A stretch of DNA of 44,465 nt, taken from assembly GCA_016793015.1 (NCBI GenBank), contig JAEUJD010000062.1, forward strand, positions 1-44,465, in the 5' to 3' direction. Below the pieces are notes generated by a model, which had not been told where the DNA came from, did not search any database, and saw only the letters and a program-made list of their open reading frames with translations. This DNA comes from Phycisphaerales bacterium (GTDB lineage Bacteria > Planctomycetota > Phycisphaerae > Phycisphaerales > UBA1924). Below are positions 7,582 to 17,472 of the stretch, in pieces. Made by a program: the position numbers and the translations under genes. The stretch's first letter is position 1; every line of letters starts with the position of its first letter.

Positions 7582-8268
7582 TCAGTTGTTGGGCATGTAG
7601 TCGTAGTTGTGCACCTGCACCACCAGTCCCTTGCCCGGGGCCTCGATCGTCGCATACTGCATGTGGTTGAGCCCCGACGGGAGCGCGCGGAACGTCGCCT
7701 GCATCGAAACGGGCTGGTTGTCGAAGGTCGTCGTCATCTGCATCGCCCGCGTGGCGAACGTCACCGAGTCGAAGGTGATCGTCATGGTGTCGCCGGGAGT
7801 GATAACGCTGTTCCCCGTGGTCTGCAGAATCGGAGATCCGTCGGCCGAGGTTCCCGTGGTGATCGCGGCGCTGCCGAGGAAGTTGACGACGGCTCCTGAA
7901 GACGGGAGGGTGTACTGGGCGATCAGCTTTTCCAGCCCTTTCAGATACTTCTCGAGTTCTTCTTTCTCATTCTCCGCGATGGCGCGACGGAAGAAACCCC
8001 GGGGCATCTGCGACCCGATGTCGTTCAGAAGCACATATTGCGGAGCGCCGCTTGGCGTGTAGCTCACCTGCTGAATGCGGGTGTCCTTGACGTTCCCGTC
8101 CTTGCTGATCTGCGTCTGCGCCGTCCACGTGTACTGCACGAGCTGCGCGTTGTTCTTCTGCCGGGCGCTGATGATGCTGTTCGCCAGATTCACATTCGGA
8201 ATCTGCGCTACCGCCGCGACACAGGCGACAAGCACAAAGGACACAACCCAACCGATTGTCTTCGTCAT
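7582..8268 (-). CDS. Secreted protein of unknown function
   Basis: The 228-residue product begins with a signal peptide (MTKTIGWVVSFVLVACVAAVAQ). The mature part is soluble: NLANSIISARQKNNAQLVQYTWTAQTQI, then DGNVKDTRIQQVSY, a charged helix (ENEKEELEKYLKGLEKLI) and a beta-rich C-terminal half ending in VVQVHNYDYMPNN. No Cys remains in the mature part and no catalytic motif is visible. I do not recognise the family; the strand pattern could fit a lipoprotein-carrier-like fold, but that is a guess. The gene starts 27 bases after the stop of the Ser/Gly/Tyr-rich gene and probably shares its transcript, with a terminator beyond its own stop. Confidence 0.72.
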   Translation of the reverse strand: MTKTIGWVVSFVLVACVAAVAQIPNVNLANSIISARQKNNAQLVQYTWTAQTQISKDGNVKDTRIQQVSYTPSGAPQYVLLNDIGSQMPRGFFRRAIAENEKEELEKYLKGLEKLIAQYTLPSSGAVVNFLGSAAITTGTSADGSPILQTTGNSVITPGDTMTITFDSVTFATRAMQMTTTFDNQPVSMQATFRALPSGLNHMQYATIEAPGKGLVVQVHNYDYMPNN

Positions 8269-8295
8269 CGATGAATTTCCAGAAATTGAAACGGA

Positions 8296-8904
8296 TCAGA
8301 ACGCCGGCTGCACATAGGCCGTCGGCTGCACATACACACCCGAACTCGGATAGACATACGTCGGCGCGACATACACAGTCGGTGCCGGAGCAGGAGCGGG
8401 CTGCGATGCAGAAGCAGCCGCCGCACCAACAACAGCCCCGGTCACCATCCCCGCCGCAAACGCACCGCCGGTGCTGCCGCAGTACGTCGTTGACGAGGGT
8501 GCGACATACGTCGTTCCGTGGTAACCGTAATAGCTCCCGCTGCAGCCCGTTGACGTTGAGTACGAACCGTGGTAGCCGTAACCCGCCTCGCCCGAGTAAC
8601 TCGCGCTCGCGCTCTTTCCGTAGCTGTTGCTCCCGGAGTAACTGCCGCTGTAGCTGCCGCCATAACCGGACCCGGAGTGGCTTCCGGAATAGGACTGCCC
8701 GCTCGGACTGGTGTACGAAGTGGACCCCTGGTGCGAGTAGCTGCCGTAGCCGTTGCCCGAAGACGAACTCGAGTGCGAGAAGCTGCCGCCGTAGTTGCCG
8801 CTGCCCGAGCACGAGCGACTGCAACCCCAGCCCAAGGCGGGAGAAGCGATCGAAGCCAGGACCGCGCCCGCGACGCCCGAAACAACCAGAGACCGGATAA
8901 TCAT
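8296..8904 (-). CDS. Ser/Gly/Tyr-rich secreted low-complexity protein
   Basis: A 202-residue protein with a signal peptide (IIRSLVVSGVAGAVLASIASPALG) followed by ~105 residues dominated by Ser, Gly and Tyr, with recurring GSYSG, GSGYGGSYSG and SYSHQGS units. A short hydrophobic Ala/Gly stretch follows (FAAGMVTGAVVGAAAASA), then a Pro/Tyr/Val tail with YVAPTYVYP-like repeats. Four Cys sit in two close groups (GCSRSC near the mature N-terminus; GCSGSY and TYCGS later). Such composition is typical of disordered or fibre-forming surface proteins; no enzyme domain is visible. Reading frame, codon use and signal peptide argue that it is real. Function unknown. Confidence 0.7.
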   Translation of the reverse strand: MIIRSLVVSGVAGAVLASIASPALGWGCSRSCSGSGNYGGSFSHSSSSSGNGYGSYSHQGSTSYTSPSGQSYSGSHSGSGYGGSYSGSYSGSNSYGKSASASYSGEAGYGYHGSYSTSTGCSGSYYGYHGTTYVAPSSTTYCGSTGGAFAAGMVTGAVVGAAAASASQPAPAPAPTVYVAPTYVYPSSGVYVQPTAYVQPAF

Positions 8905-9001
8905 GACTGAACTCCTCGTTGCACGATCGACGCGGCAAAGGCCCGTATGCCGATCAAATCTGCCGCAGAAACACGCGAGATTGCCGAACCCGAACGACTT
9001 T

Positions 9002-9898
9002 CTACTTGATTCGCTTCATCGTCACCAGAGGCGAGTCAGCGACCGGCTTGCCGTCCACCTGCTGTTCCTTCGTTTGCCAAGTCACCGTGTCCGGGTCCAC
9101 GCGGGTCACGATCGTGGTCGAGGTGACTTTGTGACCGGATTGCAGCGTCGAGGTGGTCTTGACTGTCCAGGTGTCGTCGCTTCCCTTCGTCCATACTGCT
9201 TCGCCGAAGCCGCCGTCGGGTTCGAAGTTCCACGAGCGGATTTGCTTGGCAGCCGGGTCCCATCCGATCCGCTGCGAGCCGTTATCAAGGAATGTGTCCT
9301 TCACCTTCACAGCCCTCAGGCCCAGGATGAAATTGCCGTCGGGGGAAACTTCGAACATGGCGTGAGCGACGTGTCCCTCGGTCGCGGGATCGACCCACTC
9401 TCCGAGAATCCATCCCAAGTTCTGAAGGTGGTTCTTGTGCGTCGGGGGAACAAACGGGGCTTCTCGAACGCTCGAGATGAGCCATTTGCCGTCCTTCTTC
9501 ACCAGCACGTTGGTGTAGCGCGCCCGGCTCGGTGCCGTGCCGTCGGGAGCCAGGACAGAACTTGTGCCATCCTCGATCGCCATGTCGGACCCGATGAACC
9601 GCACCGACCCCACGTCGATCCGGACCTTCAAACCCTTGTTTTCGCTAAAGACCTGTGCAAAGTCCTTCTCAATCGCGGCGCGTCCCTTGAGCACCCGACC
9701 TTCCACATCGATGAAATCGGCATCGGGCGTCCAGAGCGCTGCGATCGCCTTGGCGTCGCCCTTTTCAAAGGCGTCCACAAACGCCTGGGCCGTTTGCGTA
9801 ATCTCCGCCTGCCTCGGATCCGGATCGGCCGCAAGCGACCCTTGGGAAAAAAGCGCGGCGACAGACAGCCAGAGCGACGCACAGCGATTCATTTTCAT
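9002..9898 (-). CDS. Secreted SnoaL/NTF2-fold protein (SgcJ/EcaC-like) with a second C-terminal domain
   Basis: From ATG 9896-9898 the product is 298 residues with a signal peptide (SLWLSVAALFSQGSLAAD). Residues ~28-155 match the SnoaL-like/NTF2 pattern: ITQTAQAFVDAFEKGDAKAIAALWTPDADFID, GRAAIEKDFAQVF and the closing RYTNVLVKKDGKWLISSVRE. Residues ~165-298 form a second beta-rich domain (LGWILGEWVD..., GNFILGLRAVKVKD, WTVKTTSTLQSG) resembling lipocalin-like domains found beside NTF2 domains. This two-part layout is known in environmental bacteria, without an assigned substrate. The frame stays open for 74 codons upstream, but those lack a signal sequence, and the chosen Met begins one. Its start faces the ParA operon across 405 bases. 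Confidence 0.75.
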   Translation of the reverse strand: MKMNRCASLWLSVAALFSQGSLAADPDPRQAEITQTAQAFVDAFEKGDAKAIAALWTPDADFIDVEGRVLKGRAAIEKDFAQVFSENKGLKVRIDVGSVRFIGSDMAIEDGTSSVLAPDGTAPSRARYTNVLVKKDGKWLISSVREAPFVPPTHKNHLQNLGWILGEWVDPATEGHVAHAMFEVSPDGNFILGLRAVKVKDTFLDNGSQRIGWDPAAKQIRSWNFEPDGGFGEAVWTKGSDDTWTVKTTSTLQSGHKVTSTTIVTRVDPDTVTWQTKEQQVDGKPVADSPLVTMKRIK

Positions 9899-10303
9899 AT
9901 TCGGCACCCGGAAAACACCGTGAAGGAGCGAACGATTCGCGACATGATACCGGCGTGCGGTGCAGGCCCCATTAAAACCGCGCGCTTTCTCGATCGTAGT
10001 GTAAACGACATCCTGATGGGCGCGCACAGCGGAAGCCTCTCGCTCTCCACGACTTCCAAAGAATGCAAATTTTGTCGCGACCGAAATCAGCTCCTGCTTC
10101 GAGTTGATCATCATTCTCACGCATCGGCAAAAAACTCCGATTTCAAGCGCATGACGGGCGGTTTCCGATAGTGCAATAGACGGAGTGATCCACGCTCACA
10201 CGATCGGCGGCGTCGCTGGACGACGTGGGCGGGACTCTCCGCTCAGAATCCGGGCTTACCCCATTCTCTTGGGGTCCGGTTCGCCGAGGCCAAGGAGTGG
10301 CGC
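9899..10303. other. Intergenic region between divergent genes, no gene seen
   Basis: These 405 bases separate the reverse SnoaL-like gene from the forward ParA-CBM48 operon. I see no convincing reading frame, tRNA or terminator. It should hold both promoters, but no clear -35/-10 pair stands out. A small hairpin (ACCCCA/TGGGGT arms, 10259-10276) lies ~30 bases before the ParA start, and AAGGAG at 10292-10297 is its ribosome site. Confidence 0.5.
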
Positions 10304-11947
10304 GTGCGGATCATTACGATCATCAATCAAAAGGGCGGCTGCGGCAAGACCACGACCGCCATCAACCTCGCGGCCGCGATGGCCCGGGGCGGGCTGCGGA
10401 CCCTGCTCGTCGACCTCGACCCCCAATCCCACTGCGCCGTGGGCCTCGGGATTCCCGAAGCCAAGATCGACCTCGACATCGGCGATGTGATGGTGCTGCC
10501 GAACAACCGGCCGATCGACACCACCCGCTTGCTCTGGAGAGTCGGCCGGAACCTCGACCTGGCCCCCAGCCGCATGAAACTGGCCGGGCTCGAAGCCGCC
10601 CGGGGTGGCCTTGCCGACAAGCCCGACAAGGAACGCCGCCTGGCCCAGGTGCTCGAACGCCTGAACAATGACTACGACGTCGCCCTGATCGATTGCTCGC
10701 CGGCCATCGGACTGCTCACCTTCAACGCCATTGCGGCCGCCAACAGCGTCCTGATCCCCGTCGAGACCGGCTTCTTCGCCCTGCAGGGAGCGACCCGGCA
10801 GTTGACCACGATCAAGACGCTGGCCAAGAGGCTCAATGTCGAGATCCCGATTTCCTTCGTCCCGACCCTTCACGACGAGGGCAGCACGGTCTCCCACGAC
10901 CTGCTGGGTGAACTCCAGCGGCGCTTTGGCCACCAGCTTTCGCCGATCGTGATCCGGCGCGACCCCAAGCTTCGCGAGGCCGCCAGCTTTGGCCAGCCCG
11001 CGATCGAGCACGCCCCGGACTCGCCCGGCAGCAGGGATTACCTCGATCTGGCCCGCTGGGTTGCCTCCCGCCTCAATCTGAAGCTCTCGGGCTTGAACGG
11101 GCCGGACCCAGCCTGGTCGAGAAGCAGCCCGATCGAGCTCAAGCCCGAAGCGATCAAGCCGGTCGTGCCGTTGCCTGAGGACGCCCCCACCCCGGTGCAG
11201 CACGAGCCAGTCGGCCTCCGTGGCCCGATGGCGACTTCCGGTGGTGCAGCAACCTCGGCTGCCGACCTGCGGGCCTCATTGCTCCAGCAGGCCGCGAGCA
11301 TCCCGGCGACAACCCCGCCGGCCCCGGTCGAATCGGGCGGAGTGACCATCCCGGTCGTGCTCAACCCGATCTCGTCCGATCGCTCGGTCAGCGTGTACAC
11401 CCCGTTTGCGACCACCACCGCCGGCCAGCTCGCCGGAACCGACGACCAGCCCCGGCCGACGAGCCGGGCTGCGGAACTGGTGCATCGTGCCCAGAAGCTG
11501 CTCCGTCGGGTGACGGGCGAGAAGGCCGAAGAGAATCTCTCGACCACCCCATTGCGGTTCGAAGCGCCGGTCACCGAAATGAAGCCCCAGCGTTCGAACG
11601 AGCCGGATCGCCGGCTGCTGGGCGTGCGGGTCACGCCGCAGGGTGTGCTGTTTGTGCAGCCGGTCACGCTCGGCATGAGGGTGTCGATCGCGGGCTCGTT
11701 CAACAACTGGTCCGAAACCTCGCATGTGATGCGTCTGAACGACGACCTGGGCGTGCTCGAACTGTGCGTCCCGATCGAAGCGGGCAATCACCAGTACCGG
11801 CTGGTTGTCGATGGCAACTGGACCGCTGACCCGCACAACGCAGACGCGGAATTGAATCCGTTTGGCGAACTGAACAGCGTCGTGTCGGTGCAGAGCGCCG
11901 CCGCGGCACGCATGGACCTGGTCCTCGAGCGCCAGGGCGCGGCCTGA
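10304..11947 (+). CDS. ParA/MinD-type ATPase fused to a C-terminal AMPK/CBM48-type glycogen-binding domain
   Basis: A 547-residue protein. Residues 1-250 are a complete ParA ATPase: deviant Walker A QKGGCGKTTT (9-18) including the signature Lys, Walker A' LLVDLDPQS (35-42), Walker B VALIDCSP, and the switch segment VLIPVETGFFALQGA. Residues ~255-440 are a Pro/Ala/Thr-rich linker. Residues ~448-531 match the AMPK-beta/CBM48 glycogen-binding fold: RVSIAGSFNNWSE, the central ELCVPIEAGNHQYRLVVDG, NWTADPHNA, and closing GELNSVVSV, keeping the two Trp and the Asn used for sugar contact in that family. GTG 10304 has AAGGAG six bases upstream. The partner gene starts 17 bases after the stop. ParA proteins position DNA or large complexes; here the cargo could be polyglucan, which is inference. 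Confidence 0.88.
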   Translation: MRIITIINQKGGCGKTTTAINLAAAMARGGLRTLLVDLDPQSHCAVGLGIPEAKIDLDIGDVMVLPNNRPIDTTRLLWRVGRNLDLAPSRMKLAGLEAARGGLADKPDKERRLAQVLERLNNDYDVALIDCSPAIGLLTFNAIAAANSVLIPVETGFFALQGATRQLTTIKTLAKRLNVEIPISFVPTLHDEGSTVSHDLLGELQRRFGHQLSPIVIRRDPKLREAASFGQPAIEHAPDSPGSRDYLDLARWVASRLNLKLSGLNGPDPAWSRSSPIELKPEAIKPVVPLPEDAPTPVQHEPVGLRGPMATSGGAATSAADLRASLLQQAASIPATTPPAPVESGGVTIPVVLNPISSDRSVSVYTPFATTTAGQLAGTDDQPRPTSRAAELVHRAQKLLRRVTGEKAEENLSTTPLRFEAPVTEMKPQRSNEPDRRLLGVRVTPQGVLFVQPVTLGMRVSIAGSFNNWSETSHVMRLNDDLGVLELCVPIEAGNHQYRLVVDGNWTADPHNADAELNPFGELNSVVSVQSAAAARMDLVLERQGAA

Positions 11948-11964
11948 GTAGAGAGGAATGCAGC

Positions 11965-13596
11965 GTGGACGAGCGTGACCATTTGCTCCCGGACGGGGAT
12001 TCACCCGACTCGATCGCGTTTCGTGCCGCGATGCGCGATGACCCCGCTGCGCCGGGAACGACCGATGAGGGCGGCCCGGTCGCTTACGGACGCATCGAAC
12101 TCGGCTATCCGTTCGAAGACGCCGACGTTCTTGCAGACCTGTTCCTGAACGACGGCCCGACCGTGGCGAAGATTGGCCCGAATGGGCTTGTGAAGCCGAC
12201 GGCTTCCCCCGAACCTTTCTTCGCAGAACCAAAGCCCCAAAGCCGCACCGAAGCACGCCCGCTCGGCGAAGCACGCCCGGTTGTCGTCTCGGCCAAGCCT
12301 TCGGCCTCGCGATCACCCGAGCAAACGGAAGTCGAGCTGCTGCTTGTTGGCCACCTGCCCGTGCTCGGCTCGGCGTGGGTGCTGCAATACGCCAAGCACG
12401 TTGCGCAGCATTCGGGAACGCCGGTCGGGCTGATCCGTCTGAGCGGCGGTGAAGCAACCATCGACCTGACGCTGCCTCCGAGCGAAGTGCCCCCTCAAAG
12501 CGGCCCGATGCCCAGCATCGCAGAAGCCGTGAAGTACGTCGCACAACGAACCGGCCGCTGGATCATTCGGCTTGATGAGAGTGCGGATCGAGCCTCCGCT
12601 GCGGACGCCGCGTCGAGCATCCGGATCGCGGATCGCGTGACCGTGCTGACCGGAGCGGATGAGGCTGCGGTCGTCGGCTGCTATCGCGTCATCAAGACTC
12701 TGGAGCCGGGAGAAGCGGCCCCCCACCTGCATGTGGCGGTGATGGGTTCCAACCCGGCCCGTGCGGCAGAGGCGGCGGGCAAGCTCTCTCGCGCAGCAGA
12801 GAAATTCCTGAAATCGAAGGTCACCAGCGAGGCGTGCAGCGCGAAGATCACCCCGGGGTCATCGGTCAACGTCTACCGAGGCCGACCGAACGCGGGGCAC
12901 GCGGACCTGATCGCCCTGTTGCAGGGCGGACCGGCGCCAACAGAAGCCACCCGGGAGGCTGCCCACGAGGCTCTCGGGCCGGCTTCGATCGAACCCGAAG
13001 CGGAAATCGAAGCAGTCGACCACGAATTCGAGCATGTGCACGCACTGGCGGAGGAAAGTCCGGAAGTGGAAGCGCCCGTAGCGGAACCCACATTCCCCGT
13101 TTCCGAGGCCGCGAGCCAATCGATCTCGCATCCAGTCCAGCCCCGAATCGAGATGCGCCCCGCGCCGACAGCGAAACCCGCTCAGGTTCTCGCGCCGAGC
13201 ATCGCGGCCGTCGCCACGCCCGCATTCGATTCGCGCGGCCTTGCCCGCCACCTCGAAAGCTTGGAATCCCTTGCGTCAAGGTGCCCCTACGCCCCTGAGG
13301 TCGAACTCGCGGTCGATCCCGACGGCCGACTGCACCTGATTGCACGAGCCGCGGGCGACCCGGGCTTGACACTCGGCGCATTGACGACCGCCAAGTCGTG
13401 GGCCGAGGCGCACGCATCGCTTATGGCGATGGCGCACCCCCGAGTGCGCACCGCCTCGGCCGTCTGCCACCTGATGACCGATGCGCCCAAGAGCGTGCGG
13501 CGGCTGGGTGACAGCGAACTCAAGCTCCACCTGCTGACCGCTCCCGCGGGAACTGCGGAAACTGATGCCGGGTGGGTGTGCGTGGAATTGAACTGA
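11965..13596 (+). CDS. Partner of the ParA-CBM48 protein; possible degenerate ParA/MinD-like protein
   Basis: A 543-residue protein, no confident family. Residues ~1-110 are acidic, Pro-rich and probably disordered. Residues ~115-315 suggest a ParA/MinD-like core that has lost its ATP site: VELLLVGHLPVLGSAWVLQYAKHVAQ where a P-loop and first helix would be (no GKT/S), GTPVGLIRL, WIIRLDES, VTVLTGADEAAVVGCYRVIKTL and HLHVAVMGSNPARAAEAAGKL, reminiscent of the late strands and the lvvN segment of MinD/FlhG proteins. After a second disordered region (~325-425), residues ~435-543 form another compact domain (LARHLESLESLA, VELAVDPDGRLHLIARAA). GTG 11965 follows GAGAGGA. Tight spacing makes it the natural partner of the ATPase. 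The degenerate-ATPase reading is inference. Confidence 0.7.
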   Translation: MDERDHLLPDGDSPDSIAFRAAMRDDPAAPGTTDEGGPVAYGRIELGYPFEDADVLADLFLNDGPTVAKIGPNGLVKPTASPEPFFAEPKPQSRTEARPLGEARPVVVSAKPSASRSPEQTEVELLLVGHLPVLGSAWVLQYAKHVAQHSGTPVGLIRLSGGEATIDLTLPPSEVPPQSGPMPSIAEAVKYVAQRTGRWIIRLDESADRASAADAASSIRIADRVTVLTGADEAAVVGCYRVIKTLEPGEAAPHLHVAVMGSNPARAAEAAGKLSRAAEKFLKSKVTSEACSAKITPGSSVNVYRGRPNAGHADLIALLQGGPAPTEATREAAHEALGPASIEPEAEIEAVDHEFEHVHALAEESPEVEAPVAEPTFPVSEAASQSISHPVQPRIEMRPAPTAKPAQVLAPSIAAVATPAFDSRGLARHLESLESLASRCPYAPEVELAVDPDGRLHLIARAAGDPGLTLGALTTAKSWAEAHASLMAMAHPRVRTASAVCHLMTDAPKSVRRLGDSELKLHLLTAPAGTAETDAGWVCVELN

Positions 13597-13806
13597 TCTG
13601 CTCGGGAAGCACAATCGCGCCGAATGCCTCCCGATGGACCGGTTGATTACCAATATCTCCTGCCAGTGCTGATTGCAAAGGCCCCCTCGCTTTACTCGGG
13701 CTCGTTCGGCACGGCTCGGGCGGTTTCGATGCGAGCTGCGAGCCCCAGCCTCAGAATTTGCAAGGCATGCGATCGCTTGGCAGTCCTCTTCTCGCCAAAC
13801 GAGAAA

Positions 13807-13829
13807 GCCCACGGATTGCATCCGTGGGC
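13807..13829 (-). terminator. Terminator downstream of clpX
   Basis: A perfect 10-bp stem (GCCCACGGAT, 13807-13816; ATCCGTGGGC, 13820-13829) with a TGC loop lies 28 bases past the clpX stop. Reading the reverse strand, it is followed by TTTCTCGTTT. It may also serve the convergent operon ending at 13596. Otherwise, I see nothing in 13597-13806. Confidence 0.7.
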
Positions 13830-13857
13830 CTTGTAGTTCTAAGCCAGTGTCCGTGTC

Positions 13858-15180
<1,323 letters not shown>

Positions 15181-15406
15181 AGATTCGCTCTCATCCGAAC
15201 ACAAAGCAGCACGCACGTGTGCGCCCGAATCAGCAGTCTATCGGCCAACCCGGTGCAGTTCCTCACCAAGACAAGAGAAGAGCATGAACGAAATGCGTAC
15301 GCGCCGGAAAAGTCGGCAATCCGGCGCCTCTCCTGGTCATTGCCGCGCGTCCGCTCCGACTTATCGAGATTCACCCCTGCTCACGCAACGTCCAATCAAG
15401 CCGTTC

Positions 15407-15679
15407 TTATCGGTCATTTTTCGCTCGATCAGGGTGATCGCCTCCCGCGGCCTTCTCGACCAGCTTGCGGCGCACTCGATCAAACTCCTCTTTCGAAATC
15501 TCGCCCCGTTTTTCCATCCGCCTCATCTGCTCCATCAGCGTTCCCGGGTCGCTTTCAACATCGGGCGAGGCAAATACTTTTTTCCGCAGGCTCAGGATCA
15601 GAAACGAGCCGCTCAAGACCGCCCCGATCAGGATCGCAGCCCAGAAGAGAACATCGGTGTTCGCGGCGGCTAGAAGCAC
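15407..15679 (-). CDS. Small membrane protein with a SHOCT-like C-terminus
   Basis: A 90-residue protein with one membrane helix near the N-terminus (VLFWAAILIGAVLSGSFLIL), a basic stop (RKKVF), and a C-terminal helix pair TLMEQMRRMEKRGEISKEEFDRVRRKL. That last part matches the SHOCT pattern (L..L..L...GiIteeEFe..K..LL). SHOCT modules are short helical oligomerisation or membrane-associated domains. The only supported start in this frame is GTG 15677-15679; the ribosome site is poor. It sits between clpX and a conserved unknown gene, same strand. The function is unknown, and this is a short gene whose reality rests on the two recognisable segments. Confidence 0.65.
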   Translation of the reverse strand: MLLAAANTDVLFWAAILIGAVLSGSFLILSLRKKVFASPDVESDPGTLMEQMRRMEKRGEISKEEFDRVRRKLVEKAAGGDHPDRAKNDR

Positions 15680-15812
15680 ATCACATCATTGCACGTTTCT
15701 GGTCACCAGAGTCCGTGTCCCTTTCGTCCTGTGTCCCGGATCGCGATGCACCTGAAAGCGATCGATCGCCCCAGTGCTATTGCCACCGGATTCGAAGACC
15801 ATGGCCCCGAAT

Positions 15813-16562
15813 TCAGCTCCCCGACGCGATCGCATCGCGGATCGGCACCAGCAGCGTCGGCACAACCCGCGATTCAACCAGCTCTTCACCCAATTGACTC
15901 AGGCTCGAAAGAATCTCCGACAACTCTTTGATGTCTGAAATTGATCCGAACCGACGCAGCGTGAGATAGACGCTGATTGGTTCCGGCGGCGCATCGGCAT
16001 CGCGGAACCCCGTGCTCGTACCCGCACGCGTCTTCACTTCAAAGTACACCTCGGTATCCTCACGCCCCGCCAGCCTCATGCCGAGGAGCGGCTGGCAATC
16101 GACCGGAACGCCCCCGGGAAGCTCCGCGAGCTGCGCGAGAGGCGAACCCGGGAGCAACGCCTCGTACACGATCGCGTCGTGATTGCCTCCGGCGGCAAGA
16201 TCAAACCCGTACAGCAGCTCCACGTAATCCACATCCAGCGGGCTGATGTTCAAGAAGAACGGCGCCGCTTCCAGGATGTGCTTGTGCAGGCTGTAGCTGT
16301 CCGCCGGTTCCGCGGGATTCACCACGCCCGACCGGATGTTGTTCGATCGCACCGCGATCCACCGGTGCGTGCCATCGCCCTGAGGCGACTCGAGCGCGAG
16401 CTCCTCGCGGTACCGGCGGAACGATGTCATCGTCGGGAACTGCTTCCGCACCCGCTCGAAGAGATCGAGCACCGTGTCACGTCCGCGCGGAAGATCCATC
16501 TTCACGGACAGCTTCTGATTGATATAGAAGTCCGAGCAAAGCGCCCGAAAGCTCTCACTCAT
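15813..16562 (-). CDS. Conserved protein of unknown function
   Basis: From ATG 16560-16562 the product is 249 residues with no signal peptide or membrane segment. It begins MSESFRALCSDFYINQKLSVKMDLPRGRDTVLDLFERVRKQFPTM, reads like a folded soluble protein throughout, and contains LSLQ-like helix-strand alternation with HRWIAVRSNNIRSG, SPLDVDYVELLYGFDLAAGGNHDAIVYEAL and a C-terminal helix around LSEILSSLSQLGEELVESRVVPTLL. I recognise no catalytic motif. The opening segment reminds me of an uncharacterised family seen in planctomycetes, but I cannot confirm that without a search. AAGGAG lies ~11 bases upstream of the start, and longer readings in the frame are less likely. The neighbours (clpX side and HAD phosphatase) give no clear hint. 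Confidence 0.72.
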   Translation of the reverse strand: MSESFRALCSDFYINQKLSVKMDLPRGRDTVLDLFERVRKQFPTMTSFRRYREELALESPQGDGTHRWIAVRSNNIRSGVVNPAEPADSYSLHKHILEAAPFFLNISPLDVDYVELLYGFDLAAGGNHDAIVYEALLPGSPLAQLAELPGGVPVDCQPLLGMRLAGREDTEVYFEVKTRAGTSTGFRDADAPPEPISVYLTLRRFGSISDIKELSEILSSLSQLGEELVESRVVPTLLVPIRDAIASGS

Positions 16563-16719
16563 TTCGCCACCCGCTCCTTGGGCTTGGCCAGGCTGCCCGC
16601 TCCGGCAACGATCGAACACACTCGACTCGACAGAATGCTAGCGACCGTCCCCGCGGACGCCAAGAGCCCGGCACGAAACCGCGCCGCCCGCGCCCCGTCC
16701 GGCAACCGACAGGGCCAAC

Positions 16720-17409
16720 TCATGCCGAGAGAAGACGTTCCGCCACTCTGTCTGTTTCGGAGAGATCGGCGAAAACATGATCCGCCCCGCTTTCGAGCAG
16801 GGTCGCCGCGCTGAACTTGCCCGTCCCCACCCCTACCGCAACATGCCCGTGCGCCTTGGCGCACGCCACGTCGTACGGAGTATCCCCGATGATCACCACG
16901 CGCGACGGATCGCGCCCCATTTTCCGCCGGTACCGCTCGACCGCCACCGGGGGCAGGTGATTCCGCTCCGGCGGATCGTGGGGCGAATCGTCCCCCCAGG
17001 CCGAGACCTGAAATCGCGTGGTGTCGATGCCGCAGGAGCGGACTTTGAGCAGCCCCGTGCGCTCGAAGTTGCCGGTCAGAAGCCCCATCGTCAGGGCGCT
17101 TTCCTGATCGAGGCGCTTCAAAAGCTGGTGGACGCCCGGCATCGTCCGCCCAAGCCCCGGCGTCTTGAACGTCTCGTGCATGCGGCGCTCGTAGGCGGCG
17201 CGGAATGCCGCGAGGTTCTCCCGCGTCGGGGGCAACCCGGCGTTCGCGAGCATCTCCCGCATGATGAGCGGATCAAGCCTTCCGGCGAACTGAACGCCCT
17301 CGGTGTGGCAGCCGTCGCCGAAAACTTCCTTCCCGGCCGCTTCCATGCAGCGCATCCCGGCCCCCACCGTGCTCAAGAGTGTTCCGTCGATATCGAAGAG
17401 AAAAAGCAT
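16720..17409 (-). CDS. HAD-superfamily phosphatase (phosphoglycolate-phosphatase-like)
   Basis: A 229-residue haloacid-dehalogenase-type hydrolase. Motif I LFDIDGTLL gives the nucleophile Asp and acid Asp near the N-terminus; motif II is GLLTGNF; motif III's Lys is expected around VERYRRKMG; motif IV is VVIIGDTPYDVACAKAHG. An all-helical cap of the phosphoglycolate-phosphatase kind (residues ~18-85) sits between motif I and II. Substrates of such enzymes are small sugar or glycolate phosphates and cannot be told from sequence. The start is ATG 17407-17409, directly ahead of motif I; a Met 21 codons upstream adds an unlikely Arg-rich leader. It follows acylphosphatase by 63 bases on the same strand, so the two small phosphatases may be co-transcribed. 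Confidence 0.88.
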   Translation of the reverse strand: MLFLFDIDGTLLSTVGAGMRCMEAAGKEVFGDGCHTEGVQFAGRLDPLIMREMLANAGLPPTRENLAAFRAAYERRMHETFKTPGLGRTMPGVHQLLKRLDQESALTMGLLTGNFERTGLLKVRSCGIDTTRFQVSAWGDDSPHDPPERNHLPPVAVERYRRKMGRDPSRVVIIGDTPYDVACAKAHGHVAVGVGTGKFSAATLLESGADHVFADLSETDRVAERLLSA

Positions 17410-17472
17410 GATGATCCAGAGTGTTCCCAAGCCTGAATGTGGCGACCGGAAGGGACGCCGCCAAGCGTACAC

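Noticed and set aside
13597..13806. Possible tRNA or small RNA in the gap before the clpX terminator
   Set aside because: No cloverleaf pairing, T-loop GTTCRA or CCA end could be found; only the terminator hairpin stands out.
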